A stretch of DNA of 49,916 bases from Nostoc sp. T09 (GCF_002154695.1 NZ_MTAV01000108.1:1-49916); one strand, 5' to 3'. Shown: positions 35,898 through 45,013, numbered from the stretch's first letter. Numbers and translations are program-made. The notes: a model not told the origin generated them from the sequence alone.

Positions 35898-36109
35898 ACT
35901 TCGATCGCAACTCGCTGGATACCCACAAAGTCTAATGAATCCTGCTGTTCTTCCTCAAATTCTAAACAAAGTAAGATTGCTTCTTGAATGCGCTCAGTTA
36001 ACTCATCCAAAGATTTAGCTTGCGTGTGACAACCAGGAAGACTTGGGACGGAAGCGACAAAGTAGCCATCCTCATCTTTCTCGATAATCACGTTAAATTC
36101 TCGCTTCAT
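35894..36109 (-). CDS. hicB: HicB family antitoxin
   Basis: The 71-aa antitoxin has the partial RNase H-like HicB fold: FNVIIEKDEDGYFVASVPSLPGCHTQAKSLDELTERIQEAILLCLEFEEEQQ. It is the short form, without an obvious C-terminal HTH or RHH DNA-binding domain, ending FVGIQRVAIEV. It is encoded first, upstream of hicA, the reverse of the E. coli hicAB order but common elsewhere. Presumably it neutralises the HicA encoded 4 nt overlapping downstream. Confidence 0.92.
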   Translation of the reverse strand: MKREFNVIIEKDEDGYFVASVPSLPGCHTQAKSLDELTERIQEAILLCLEFEEEQQDSLDFVGIQRVAIEV

Positions 36110-36245
36110 GATGAACTACTTGCGGATGTTTGTTCCATTTTCTCACAAATGATTGAGGAAGACCCTCACACACAGAAGACACCCCCATCCTGTTTACGCC
36201 TATGATCGCTTGTAGAAATGGGAGTTGCCGCAGGGATGGAAGTAA

Positions 36246-36542
36246 ATGCGATTAATTTTATATAGCAAACCTGGATGCCATTTATGTGAGGGTTTACAGG
36301 AAAAGCTAGAAAAAATCCAAAATCTGGCGTTTGAGTTGGAAATTCGAGATATTACAACTCGTGATGATTGGTTTTTAGCGTATCAGTATGAGGTGCCAGT
36401 TTTATATTTATCGAACCACGCAGGCACTAAAGATCCAAAAGAAGATTTAATTGAAAAACCTTTGCCACGCCCTTCTCCTCGTGCTAGTGTGCAGCAGTTG
36501 GAGCAAATGCTGCGTAAGTATTTATCCAATGAGAAAAAATAA
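36246..36542 (+). CDS. Glutaredoxin-like (DUF836) protein
   Basis: The 98-aa thioredoxin-fold protein carries the N-terminal redox motif MRLILYSKPGCHLCEGLQEKLEKIQ (C11-H-L-C14). The cis-Pro region is EVPVLYLS, and a C-terminal helix follows (SVQQLEQMLRKYL). The family is often annotated as glutaredoxin family protein. The usual DUF836 length is about 80-100 aa. It is 42 nt upstream of murE on the same strand and may be co-transcribed with it. Confidence 0.87.
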   Translation: MRLILYSKPGCHLCEGLQEKLEKIQNLAFELEIRDITTRDDWFLAYQYEVPVLYLSNHAGTKDPKEDLIEKPLPRPSPRASVQQLEQMLRKYLSNEKK

Positions 36543-36584
36543 TGCAGAATAAGCGCAAGAGAAGCGTGTGACGAGGTTCACAAA

Positions 36585-38087
36585 ATGAAACTGCGGGAAT
36601 TACTAGCAGCGATCGACAGTGTAGAGCAATTACCTAACCATCCTGCTTTTGAGGATGCAGAAGTGCAGGGCTTGAAGACAAATTCCCATGCTTGCAGTTT
36701 GGGAGATTTGTTTATTGGAATGCCAGGAACAAGAGTAGATGGGGGAGAATTTTGGCAAAGTGCGATCGCATCTGGTGCGGTAGCAGCGGTTGTCTCTCCC
36801 CAAGCTGTCCAGAAAAATCCTCCCACAACCGAGGCTTTTGTAATTAGTGCCAGTGACATGACTAAAGCCTGTGCCCAAATTGCAGGTGCTTTTTACGGTT
36901 ACCCAGGGCAAAAACTCAAATTAGTTGGTGTCACCGGTACTAATGGCAAAACCACAACTACTCACTTGATTGAATTTCTGTTGGGGAGAGCAAATCTCCC
37001 AACAGCTTTGATGGGGACTCTCTACACTCGCTGGCCTGGTTTTGCAGAAACTGCTGTTCACACTACACCGTTTGCGGTGGAACTGCAACAACAACTAGCG
37101 CAAGCTGTGGATGCTGGTTGTGAGTATGGAGTGATGGAAGTTAGTTCCCATGCTTTAGCCCAAGGTCGAGTGTTGGGTTGTGAATTTGAGGTGGGGGTGT
37201 TTAGCAATCTCACCCAAGACCACCTGGACTATCACCGCGATATGGAAGATTATTTTGCGGCGAAAGCATTGTTGTTTAGTCCAGATTATCTTAAAGGGCG
37301 GGCAATCATTAATGCTGATGACCCTTACGGGCAAAGATTAATTGCCTCGTTGAGTCCAGAAAAAGTTTGGAGTTACAGTGTTAACGATGCCAATGCTGAT
37401 TTTTGGATGAGCGATCTTAATTACGAGCCTAATGGTGTTAGTGGGACATTGCATACACCTAAGGGTAATGTGGCTTTTCGTTCACCTTTAGTTGGTCAGT
37501 ATAATTTAGAAAATCTTTTGGCAGCAGTCGGTGCAGTTTTACACTTGGGTCTAGATTTGCAATTAGTAGCAACTGCTATAGCTGAGTTTCCTGGTGTTCC
37601 CGGACGGATGGAACGGGTGCAGGTGATTCCAAACCAAGACATCAGCGTGATTGTGGATTATGCCCACACACCAGATAGTTTAGAGAATCTGCTCAAAGCG
37701 GCACGTCCGTTTATTCCTGGTAAGATGATTTGTGTGTTTGGTTGTGGTGGCGATCGCGATCGCACTAAGCGACCGAAAATGGGGAAAATTGCCGCCCAAT
37801 TAGCTGATCTGGCGGTAGTCACCTCAGATAATCCCCGCACTGAAGATCCAGAAAGGATTTTGCAAGATATTTTGGCAGGAATCCCGGAAACGACAAATGC
37901 CACAGTAATTGGCGATCGCTCTGCCGCTATTCGTACTGCTATTTTACAAGCGCAACCAGGAGATGGAGTTTTACTGGCTGGAAAAGGCCACGAAGATTAC
38001 CAAATTCTCGGTACAGAAAAAATCCACTTTGATGACCGAGAACATGCACGAGCAGCTTTACAAGAAAGGCTGAAAATTCAAAATTAA
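36585..38087 (+). CDS. murE: UDP-MurNAc-L-Ala-D-Glu:meso-diaminopimelate ligase
   Basis: MurE adds meso-diaminopimelate to the peptidoglycan precursor using ATP in the cytoplasm. The 500-aa protein has the N-terminal substrate domain (GLKTNSHACSLGDLFIGMPG), ATP-binding GTNGKTTTT at 118-126, EVSSHALAQGR, NADD and the DAP-specific DNPRTEDP motif (D415-N-P-R418). A C-terminal ligase domain follows (GKGHEDYQ). The DNPR motif indicates mDAP rather than lysine specificity. It is followed by a strong palindrome at 38108-38133. Confidence 0.97.
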   Translation: MKLRELLAAIDSVEQLPNHPAFEDAEVQGLKTNSHACSLGDLFIGMPGTRVDGGEFWQSAIASGAVAAVVSPQAVQKNPPTTEAFVISASDMTKACAQIAGAFYGYPGQKLKLVGVTGTNGKTTTTHLIEFLLGRANLPTALMGTLYTRWPGFAETAVHTTPFAVELQQQLAQAVDAGCEYGVMEVSSHALAQGRVLGCEFEVGVFSNLTQDHLDYHRDMEDYFAAKALLFSPDYLKGRAIINADDPYGQRLIASLSPEKVWSYSVNDANADFWMSDLNYEPNGVSGTLHTPKGNVAFRSPLVGQYNLENLLAAVGAVLHLGLDLQLVATAIAEFPGVPGRMERVQVIPNQDISVIVDYAHTPDSLENLLKAARPFIPGKMICVFGCGGDRDRTKRPKMGKIAAQLADLAVVTSDNPRTEDPERILQDILAGIPETTNATVIGDRSAAIRTAILQAQPGDGVLLAGKGHEDYQILGTEKIHFDDREHARAALQERLKIQN

Positions 38088-38107
38088 TTAAGAATTCTAT
38101 TTCTTGT

Positions 38108-38133
38108 TAGGGACGCTATTACTAGCGTCCCTA
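38108..38133 (+). terminator. Hairpin downstream of murE
   Basis: TAGGGACGCTA and TAGCGTCCCTA are exact 11-nt complements around a TTAC loop, 20 nt after the murE stop codon. Only a short T-containing run (ttactg) follows, so it could be a terminator or a copy of a dispersed palindrome. Confidence 0.6.
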
Positions 38134-38405
38134 TTACTGAAGCAATAAGATACAGGAGGGTTTTGGGATATAAATAAACGCCAATAAGAAATTCTCAATT
38201 CGCAACTTATTTCAATTCAGATCTGCTTGCGACATTAAATTGTAAATGATACACTCCATTAGTTTTATAATTCCTCATCCAGAATTCATAATTAATATTA
38301 ATTTTCGTAGCTTTCTGGTAATCAAGGTAAACATCAGGGTGAAACGTAAAGACATAATTATCTTTTCCTATATCCTTCTCTATCCCACCTTCTTGTGCTT
38401 GACTA

Positions 38406-39812
38406 ATGAATGATTCTCTAGCTCAGGATCTGTCAATTTATCAGTTGGCTTTGGCAATGGAAGCCCCTCCTCAACCATTACCCCTCAGTCCTGCTACGCT
38501 GCTATCACTACTCAGGTCACAAATTGACTTGCTGATTGAGCAGAAAATAGCAGCGACTTTATGGGTAAAGCTACCGCCAGGAAAAATTTGGCAATCAGAA
38601 TTAATGCGCTATCAGTCCGCAGTGGATGTTTCTATCTATAACTGTCAGATTGATGAGCGGCGAAAAGGAGAAGCTAGAGAAGATAGATATTTTAGCCCAT
38701 CACTCGATGACTTAGTGATTAAGTTATTACCAAATAAACTCCTGCAAAGAGAATATTTTGTGATAGTTTTGTCACCACAGTTTTGCAGTCTAATTTTGGC
38801 TCATCGACCGCCTAAAAGACGTAAAAATCAAATGTTAAGAAAGGGGAATTCTAGAAAAACTATGCCTTTACTGGCAATTACTACTGTGGAAGGCAGAGTA
38901 ATTCAACCAGTGCTAGACAACATCAAACAAGCGAGAACACCAGAATCGGCTTTGATGCTCCCGCTTGATTTTCTTTGCCCGACTGTGCCCGAATCTAGAC
39001 TGATGAATCAGCTTTTAGTCAAACAAGTCCAGCGACAGGATGAAATAAATCATCAACTGATGACAAAGCGCATCGCCAAGTTGCAGCAGCAAAATCAAAA
39101 ACTCTCCAAAAAAGCACAAACCAAGGATGAATACTTGAGTAATGTGTGTCAGGAGTTGCGTACACCTCTGACTCACATGAAAACAGCGCTGTCGTTGTTA
39201 AATTCTCCAACACTGAAACCTCCCCAACGGCAACGTTATTTACAAATGTTAAATACCCAATGCGATCGCCAGAATTCGTTGATTACTGGTCTATTAGATC
39301 TGGTACATCTCGATCGCAATTTACAAGATTCGCCCTTAGAGTCGGTATGCTTGGCTGATGTTGTCCCAGGAATAGTTAGTACCTACCAGCCCGTAGCCCA
39401 GGAAAAAGGGATTATGTTAGCCTACACAGTCCCCACAGAACTACCATCTGTGTGGTGTGTGAGTGGTGGTTTGAGGCTGATTGTGATTAATCTGCTGCAT
39501 AACAGTATTAAATTTACTCCTAGTGGCGGGCAAGTGTGGGTGCGATCGCGCGTGCATAATGATTATGTGCAATTAGAAGTCCGCGACACAGGTATTGGTA
39601 TAGCTGAAACAGAGATTCCCAAAATCTTTGACAGCTTTTATCGTGTGCGTTCTGGCGCAACGGATGAATCTAGCGGGCCAGGGTTAGGGTTAACAGTAGT
39701 GCAGGAGTTACTTTGGCGTTGCGGTGGTTTTATATCTGTCAGAAGTAAGCCTTATGAAGGTTCGACTTTTACAGTCAATTTAGCCCGTGTGCGCGATCGC
39801 TCTTCAGTTTAG
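38406..39812 (+). CDS. DICT-domain sensor histidine kinase-like protein lacking the phospho-acceptor His
   Basis: The 468-aa soluble protein has an N-terminal DICT-like sensor region (about 1-130; SIYQLALAMEAPPQPLPLSPATLLSLLRSQIDLLIEQKIAATLWVKLPPGKIW). A coiled-coil linker follows (about 203-240), then an HisKA-like segment (EYLSNVCQELRTPLTHMKTALSLL) and an HATPase domain (LRLIVINLLHNSIKFTPSG, DTGIGIAETEIPKIFD, SSGPGLGLTVV). In the H box the position normally occupied by His is Gln249 (codon CAG). The HATPase N, G1 and G2 boxes look intact. It may act as a phosphatase, a regulator or a heteromer partner. The DICT assignment is moderate. Confidence 0.85.
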   Translation: MNDSLAQDLSIYQLALAMEAPPQPLPLSPATLLSLLRSQIDLLIEQKIAATLWVKLPPGKIWQSELMRYQSAVDVSIYNCQIDERRKGEAREDRYFSPSLDDLVIKLLPNKLLQREYFVIVLSPQFCSLILAHRPPKRRKNQMLRKGNSRKTMPLLAITTVEGRVIQPVLDNIKQARTPESALMLPLDFLCPTVPESRLMNQLLVKQVQRQDEINHQLMTKRIAKLQQQNQKLSKKAQTKDEYLSNVCQELRTPLTHMKTALSLLNSPTLKPPQRQRYLQMLNTQCDRQNSLITGLLDLVHLDRNLQDSPLESVCLADVVPGIVSTYQPVAQEKGIMLAYTVPTELPSVWCVSGGLRLIVINLLHNSIKFTPSGGQVWVRSRVHNDYVQLEVRDTGIGIAETEIPKIFDSFYRVRSGATDESSGPGLGLTVVQELLWRCGGFISVRSKPYEGSTFTVNLARVRDRSSV

Positions 39813-39960
39813 ATGTAACGTTTCGCCACTTGGCAGATTTTCTTGTTTCTCTTGAGCCTCAATCCAATTCAACACGTCCTGAGCAGAACGCAGAGCATCT
39901 TCAATAAATCCTTGGTAATCAGACTAACTTTCTTTGCAGATATGAATGTTTTTATGGTTA
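39804..39960 (-). pseudogene. Possible gene remnant with in-frame stop
   Basis: Reading the minus strand between the two kinase-like genes gives PHKQLKYNHKNIHICKES-stop-SDYQGFIEDALRSAQDVLN, continuing WIEAQEKQENLPSGETLHLN-stop. The peptide is protein-like and the interruption is a single TAG. The end overlaps the kinase C-terminus by 9 nt. The parent family is not recognised, and the remnant has no convincing start. Confidence 0.4.
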
Positions 39961-40239
39961 TATTTTAGTTGTTTATGAGGTTAAAGGCTCTCACACTTAC
40001 AATTACTGCTCTTGACTTTATAATAGGTCGCCATGCATGACATGCATAGCTGCTGTCAACCACCATGACAAAGTTCAAAGCTTAATTTCACTGGGATTTG
40101 AAAACAGTCGATGGATTTGTTTTACCAGTCCCATCTGAATCAGATAGATCTAATTGTGAAGTTGTTATAGTTCAAAAATATAATATGCGATCGCCAAAGC
40201 ACGCTGTACTCCGCGTAATCGCACCTGTAGAATTTGGGA
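39961..40239. other. Intergenic between convergent kinase genes
   Basis: The gap from 39813 to 40239 totals 427 nt. Besides the remnant at 39804-39960, short plus-strand fragments (DKVQSLISLGFENSRWICF; GSHTYNY) look like broken small-gene debris, but none forms an ORF. There is a HIP1-like gcgatcgc at about 40188. No terminator was identified. Confidence 0.4.
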
Positions 40240-41664
40240 TCACCACTGCTTAGCACTAACTTCCAATGGTAAGAAAATAGTTAACACTTCCCCATATTGT
40301 GGACGCTGGCGCACAATTAGTTTGCCACCAATTGCTTGAAACAGATGTTTGGTTGCCGCAATATTGAGACTAATCGTACCTGTTTCTGGTTGGAACATCA
40401 GCAATTGACCTAAGGCTTTGCGAATGGGCGGCGTTGTTGGTGGGGTAGCTTTACTAGTATCTTTGCTATCTTTGCATTGAGCTTGGGGCGATAACTGTAA
40501 CTTCAATTGATCTCCAGCCGGGATCACCTGAACTTGAATATGGCTACCAGCAGGTAAGCTACGGGTAAAATTCTCAATTAAACCAGTCAGTACCCGATCT
40601 AACATCGTAGGGTTACTCACTACTGTTGGCAGTTGTTGGGGTAAAACCACATCCAACGTTAAGTTACGCCGATTTGCCGCTTGTTGCCAACGAGGAATAC
40701 TCTGCTCCAAGACTTGATCAAGAGACATCGGTGTTAGTTGAGTGTGTGCAGACTTTACCGGGTTAGATGTTTCTAGTTCTGCTGCTTTAAATAGCAACTC
40801 CATCCGGTCAATTTGTTCGGTACACTCGTGATCGATAACTTCTAAGCGATTAATTACATTAGCAGGTAAGTCTCGCCGCTTCAGCAGTAAGCGAGTCATG
40901 GTGCGAATAGTAGTCAACGGAGTCCGGACTTCATGGGCAAAGGCCTGGAGTAATTCCACATCCGAACGAGAAGGAGGAGATAAAGGTACAGAGACAGGAG
41001 GTGAAGCGGGGACATTCTCCTTCTCTTGTTCTGGTGCTAATTCTTGCAGCAACAACTGACTAAACTGCATGACAGTGCGATAATCTGGAGGCACTGGCGC
41101 AAATTTCTGAACTGATGCATCCAAATCAGCAAAAAAATCTGGGTTAGTCAGCATTACCCGTGCGCCTAAAGCACGCCAAGCTTGCTGGACTACCTCTGGG
41201 TCAAAGGAAAATAAAAAAGTTTTTTGGCCGCTCTTGTGTTTTGCTAAAACCAGTACTAATCTAAATTTATCTGTAAAAACTAAGCAAAATTGTTCTGTCC
41301 CCAGAGGATCGGCAGGTAATAACGGTAGCACTGATTCATGAGGAGCAATGTCTTCTACCATTTCTAGAGGTAGCGGCATTTCATACGGCATCAATGCCAA
41401 AGGATTAAATGGCTTTGCTGTGAATGTTACAGTTTGTAAGCTTTGAGTCAGTTTTGGTTGGCTAAACAAGGGTGCTGGTGCAGCTAAAACTAATCCTGGG
41501 GTGGCATCAGATGCAGCATTTGCCAAAGTATTGATTAGCAATTGTTCTGTTGCTGCTAGACTCATGCGCCACTGCCACTCTGCTTTTGCTGGTGAACATT
41601 CAGCCAGGGTTGACTGACTTTCAGCTAAAATTTCTCTCAGACTTGGCAATATCCATTCGTACAC
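40240..41664 (-). CDS. Sensor histidine kinase-like protein with degenerate ATPase domain
   Basis: The 474-aa soluble protein starts at a GTG. Residues 1-200 form a sensor-like region (LLINTLANAASDATPGLVLAAPAPLFSQPKLTQSLQTV), with a Pro/Ser linker at about 215-235. The H box LLQAFAHEVRTPLTTIRTMTRLLL carries His244. The ATPase-like domain keeps an N-box-like LDRVLTGLIENFTRSLPAGS, but no D-x-G-x-G or GxGxG boxes are visible; the corresponding stretch is LKLQLSPQAQCKDSKDTSKATPP. The C-terminus ends with HLFQAIGGKLIVRQRPQYGEVLTIFLPL. Autophosphorylation is therefore doubtful. No response regulator is adjacent. Confidence 0.83.
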   Translation of the reverse strand: MYEWILPSLREILAESQSTLAECSPAKAEWQWRMSLAATEQLLINTLANAASDATPGLVLAAPAPLFSQPKLTQSLQTVTFTAKPFNPLALMPYEMPLPLEMVEDIAPHESVLPLLPADPLGTEQFCLVFTDKFRLVLVLAKHKSGQKTFLFSFDPEVVQQAWRALGARVMLTNPDFFADLDASVQKFAPVPPDYRTVMQFSQLLLQELAPEQEKENVPASPPVSVPLSPPSRSDVELLQAFAHEVRTPLTTIRTMTRLLLKRRDLPANVINRLEVIDHECTEQIDRMELLFKAAELETSNPVKSAHTQLTPMSLDQVLEQSIPRWQQAANRRNLTLDVVLPQQLPTVVSNPTMLDRVLTGLIENFTRSLPAGSHIQVQVIPAGDQLKLQLSPQAQCKDSKDTSKATPPTTPPIRKALGQLLMFQPETGTISLNIAATKHLFQAIGGKLIVRQRPQYGEVLTIFLPLEVSAKQW

Positions 41665-42304
41665 AGGTTTTCACCCCTTCGTTGAAGAGCGACTTACAGC
41701 AACTAAGTGAGGCATTTCACTACTTATCTACGAGGTTATAGTCATTTGTGCGCTGGCGACAGTCGTATAACCGAACAACATAGGCGCAATTTCCCCTGCA
41801 TCTTGAAAATAGAGACTGGAAGGGAGCAGGTGAGCCAGCGCGGTCTTGGAGAACCTCCGCAATGGACTAGCTCCCCTGCCTACCCGTCACTGCTTCACCT
41901 ATTGCTTTTTGACAAATAACAAATCAGCAATCGTAGATCATTAAAATTTTGGAGGATGATGTGCCAAACTTCCTCAAATCTGGTAATATCAAATGTCTAT
42001 TGAGGGACTAACATAACCTACCTTGAGAAAAGCCGTTTGGTATCTATCTAAGTTCAGCCGATAGAAAGCCATCAAGTGTATGTGAAGTCTTACTCATCAA
42101 TAGCCGCAACTGAATTTAAATTGGTACTTCGGTTGGAAGCTAAAATATTTCAGCCTCCACAAGTGTCAAAGTCTCAGCTTGCAATTATCTTAGTGTTGAA
42201 TTTAGCACTTGGGTAATTTCAACTTTAATTAGTTTTTAACATTCGCTCCCCAACATCACACACAACTCAATTAATCGCTTCAACTACTCAATTCGGAGAT
42301 TGAT
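41665..42304. other. 640-nt intergenic region before the BON gene
   Basis: No gene is seen. It is divergent between the kinase-like gene (minus) and the BON gene (plus). A degenerate member of the dispersed repeat family lies at about 41826-41870 (gagccagcgcggtc...). The rest is unstructured. Confidence 0.45.
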
Positions 42305-42781
42305 ATGAAAAAGCTAATTCCATTATTAGTTAGCGGCATTCTGGTGGTTGGTACTTTTGGTTGCCAAGATGCAACAAAAACTAGTTCAAATACTTCCACT
42401 ACTAATGAGTCTAGCCAACCAGCAAAAGAAGCATCTCAGAAAACGGCAACTGGAGCTAAAACTGCTACTGAAACTGGCAAAACCGCAGTCAAAGAAACAG
42501 GCGACAAAACCAAAACTGCAGTCAAAGAAGCCGCTGCAAACACCAAAACTGCTGCTAAAGACGCTGCTGAAAGTACTTCTAAAAGCTTGATTCTCAGCAA
42601 ATTATCAGAAAAGATTCCTGGCAGCAAGTTAGTAGTTGAAGATAAAGATGGTGCTGTCACAGTTAAAGGAACAGTTCCCACTGAGGCTGACTTGAAGAAG
42701 ATTGAACCCTTAGTTAAGGAACAAAAAGGTGTTAAGAGCGTTAAGGTAGAAGCAAAAGCTGCATCCGCAAAAGCACAGTAG
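42305..42781 (+). CDS. BON-domain lipoprotein with Lys/Ala/Thr-rich linker
   Basis: The 158-aa protein has a lipoprotein signal (MKKLIPLLVSGILVVGTFGC, predicted lipidated C20). A low-complexity helical linker (about 40-98) follows, with K-T-A-x-K/E repeats (TGKTAVKETGDKTKTAVKEAAANTKTAAKDAAE) like LEA-type 11-mers. The C-terminal BON domain is at about 98-158 (SKLSEKIPGSKLVVEDKDGAVTVKGTVPTEADLKKIEPLVKEQKGVKSVKV). BON domains bind membranes or cell-wall components and often appear in stress-related periplasmic proteins. It is followed by two hairpins, the second a good terminator. Confidence 0.9.
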   Translation: MKKLIPLLVSGILVVGTFGCQDATKTSSNTSTTNESSQPAKEASQKTATGAKTATETGKTAVKETGDKTKTAVKEAAANTKTAAKDAAESTSKSLILSKLSEKIPGSKLVVEDKDGAVTVKGTVPTEADLKKIEPLVKEQKGVKSVKVEAKAASAKAQ

Positions 42782-42902
42782 AAAATTGAACAAGAATTCA
42801 GAATACAGAATCAATTAGTGGCAGATTTTTTGTCCTACTAATTGTAGTCTACTAAATTTAAGATTTAGCGGGGGTCTTTAACTCACTTACCCCCCAGTCA
42901 TA

Positions 42903-42926
42903 CAGAATTTATACTAAATTCTGGCT
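42903..42926 (+). terminator. Hairpin downstream of the BON gene
   Basis: CAGAATTTA and TAAATTCTG are exact 9-nt complements around a TAC loop, followed by gctttt. It is weakly terminator-like, about 120 nt after the gene. Confidence 0.45.
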
Positions 42927-42986
42927 TTTGACTTCTGAATTCTTTTGAGATAAAAATATCCAATTAAGAGTTTTATAACTCTCAAC

Positions 42987-43019
42987 AGGACTTACATTTG
43001 TGTTAAGTCCTATTTTTTT
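42987..43019 (+). terminator. Intrinsic terminator
   Basis: AGGACTTA and TAAGTCCT are exact 8-nt complements around a 9-nt loop, followed by ATTTTTTT. This is a convincing intrinsic terminator for plus-strand transcription from the BON gene, though it lies 206 nt downstream of its stop. Confidence 0.75.
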
Positions 43020-43117
43020 AGCAGCCATCTACAACGAAACAGAGATGCTCAAAATTGACTGCGATCGCTAGAATCAAAGTGGCTCAATTTTGGGTGTGTT
43101 GCGTTAAAAGCAAGTCA

Positions 43118-43855
43118 ATGATCAATTGGATTCAAGCCGACGAATGGTGGTCGTACTTTGATAATTACTATGCTGTTGATTATCGTTCAATCCAAACTTA
43201 CTTTTTTGAACGAGAATTTACTGTCGATATTACTCTAGCTGAACTACAAAAGATTATTCCGGTTCCTCCTGTTTCTAATCCTCTTGACATGAGTGAACCG
43301 GGTCCATGTGAAAGATGGTATGGTCGGCTTAATGATCTAATATTTTGGGTTACCTACTATCATACTGAAAGTAATAACTACACTTTGATTAATTGTATAG
43401 CTCCGTTTTCTTCAGAAAATTACCATTGGAAGTTTCTCGAGCAGCTAGTCGATTTGCCAAGCTCAATATTAAGTCGTATATCTTGGATCAATGGCGATAA
43501 TGGTGCAGAAAAAGCTATTTATGTCACTGATAAAAACGGTTTAAGCTATGAGTTTTATCGAGCTAAAACTCACCAAGAGGCAAGAGAACTGATTGTTTTT
43601 TTACAGCCCTTTAAGTCTGAATTTAATTTCTACATTGATGAACCAGAGGATAGAAATTCAACTTGGGTAGCTGTCAAAATTCAACCAGGCGAACTAGATC
43701 AAATTGTAGCTAGATATAACAGCCGTTCTAGTACAGAAAGTTTAGCGAGAGCAATGTCTATGGATGATGATGCTTTGTATCAGGTCAAAGAAGAGAGAGG
43801 TGACGGTAAAATCGGTCTAGCTTTTGTTAAAGGTAAGGTTATCAACCAGCCTTGA
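43118..43855 (+). CDS. Hypothetical protein (245 aa)
   Basis: Not recognised. I use the ATG giving MINWIQADEWWSYFDNYYAVDYRSIQTYFFEREFTVDITLAELQKIIP; in-frame upstream codons from a TTG at 43055 add a HIP1-containing, non-protein-like leader. The protein is soluble and aromatic-rich (WISWING, YFF, FNFYIDEPEDRN), with alpha/beta character and no signal peptide or transmembrane segment. Its coding sequence is AT-rich and lacks HIP1 sites, unlike neighbouring genes, so acquisition by transfer is possible. It runs convergent to murG. Confidence 0.75.
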   Translation: MINWIQADEWWSYFDNYYAVDYRSIQTYFFEREFTVDITLAELQKIIPVPPVSNPLDMSEPGPCERWYGRLNDLIFWVTYYHTESNNYTLINCIAPFSSENYHWKFLEQLVDLPSSILSRISWINGDNGAEKAIYVTDKNGLSYEFYRAKTHQEARELIVFLQPFKSEFNFYIDEPEDRNSTWVAVKIQPGELDQIVARYNSRSSTESLARAMSMDDDALYQVKEERGDGKIGLAFVKGKVINQP

Positions 43856-43936
43856 TGAATCGAAAGCAAGCTCTAGCTTTTGTTACTGCATTCCCTCTTT
43901 TCACTGAAAACATACCTGATTTCAGCAACGTCCTTT

Positions 43937-45013
43937 TTATCTCTCGATCGCTTCACGCAGTAATTGTGCTAACTTCTCTGCACTATCGGGAATAGCGATC
44001 GCTTTTGCTTTCTCTCCCATTTTGGCTAATTCTGTGGGTGAGTTCAACAAGTTCAAAACCTGAGTTTGCAAAACCTCAGCAGTTAACTCTGATTGTTGAA
44101 AGGCTAACGCCGCACCTGCTTTTGTAAATACGTTGGCATTGTAAGTTTGATGATCTTCAGCCGCAAAGGGGTAAGGAATCAAAATCGCTGGTGTGCCACA
44201 CACAGCCAATTCTGTTAAGCTACCTGCACCAGAACGACTAATCGCTAAATTTGCTCGACGTAACAATGCCGCCATATTGTTATAAAACGGCAAAGCTATA
44301 TACTGAGGGTGCTTGAGACTATCTGCCTCTGGATCTTTATCTCCAGTTAAATGCACTATATACGCTCCAGCATCAAACCAAGCAAGAGCAGAGGAGCGAA
44401 CTAATTTATTAATTCCAACTGCGCCTTGACTACCACCAAAGACAATAATTAAGGGAACCCCATTAGGAATGGGTAAATCCAGCGATGCATTACTACCTTC
44501 ATCTAAAAATTGCGATCGCACAGGAGTACCAACGTAGACATTTTTAGCACGAGGCAAATACTGGGCAGCAACTTCAAATCCTACGGCGACAGCACTACAC
44601 CAAGGGCCAAAAAAGCGCGTGACTTTACCAGGTAAAGCATTGGATTCGTGAAAAACTACGGGTATTCCTAAAGAACGTGCCGCAATCACGGCTGGGCCAG
44701 CAATATAACCACCCGTAGTAAATACGCCTTGGAATTTTCCCTGTTTGAGAATTCGTCTCACCTCTATAATCGAACCGATCAGCTTACCCAAGATGCGGAG
44801 AGACGAAATACCAAAACCTTGCTGAAACCCCTCGACTGCAATAGTATGCAATGGATACTGCTTGGGAACAAGTTGAGTTTCTAATCGATTGGGAACACCC
44901 AACCATTCAATTTCATATTCTGGAAGTTTTTGTGCCAGTGCGATCGCTGGAAACAAGTGTCCACCAGTTCCACTGGCAGCTATTAATAACCTAATCGGTG
45001 CTTCTTCTACCAT
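43937..45013 (-). CDS. murG: Undecaprenyldiphospho-muramoylpentapeptide beta-N-acetylglucosaminyltransferase
   Basis: MurG transfers GlcNAc from UDP-GlcNAc to lipid I, making lipid II at the inner face of the membrane. The 358-aa GT28 protein shows the N-terminal GTGGHLFPAIALA motif, VFHESNALPGKVTRFF, VFGGSQGAVGINKL and the donor-binding SRSGAGSLTELAVCGTPAILIPYPFAAEDHQ. The start at 45013 gives MVEEAPIRLLIAASGTGG. It is a second cell-wall gene in the window after murE, but on the opposite strand and unlinked. Confidence 0.97.
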   Translation of the reverse strand: MVEEAPIRLLIAASGTGGHLFPAIALAQKLPEYEIEWLGVPNRLETQLVPKQYPLHTIAVEGFQQGFGISSLRILGKLIGSIIEVRRILKQGKFQGVFTTGGYIAGPAVIAARSLGIPVVFHESNALPGKVTRFFGPWCSAVAVGFEVAAQYLPRAKNVYVGTPVRSQFLDEGSNASLDLPIPNGVPLIIVFGGSQGAVGINKLVRSSALAWFDAGAYIVHLTGDKDPEADSLKHPQYIALPFYNNMAALLRRANLAISRSGAGSLTELAVCGTPAILIPYPFAAEDHQTYNANVFTKAGAALAFQQSELTAEVLQTQVLNLLNSPTELAKMGEKAKAIAIPDSAEKLAQLLREAIER

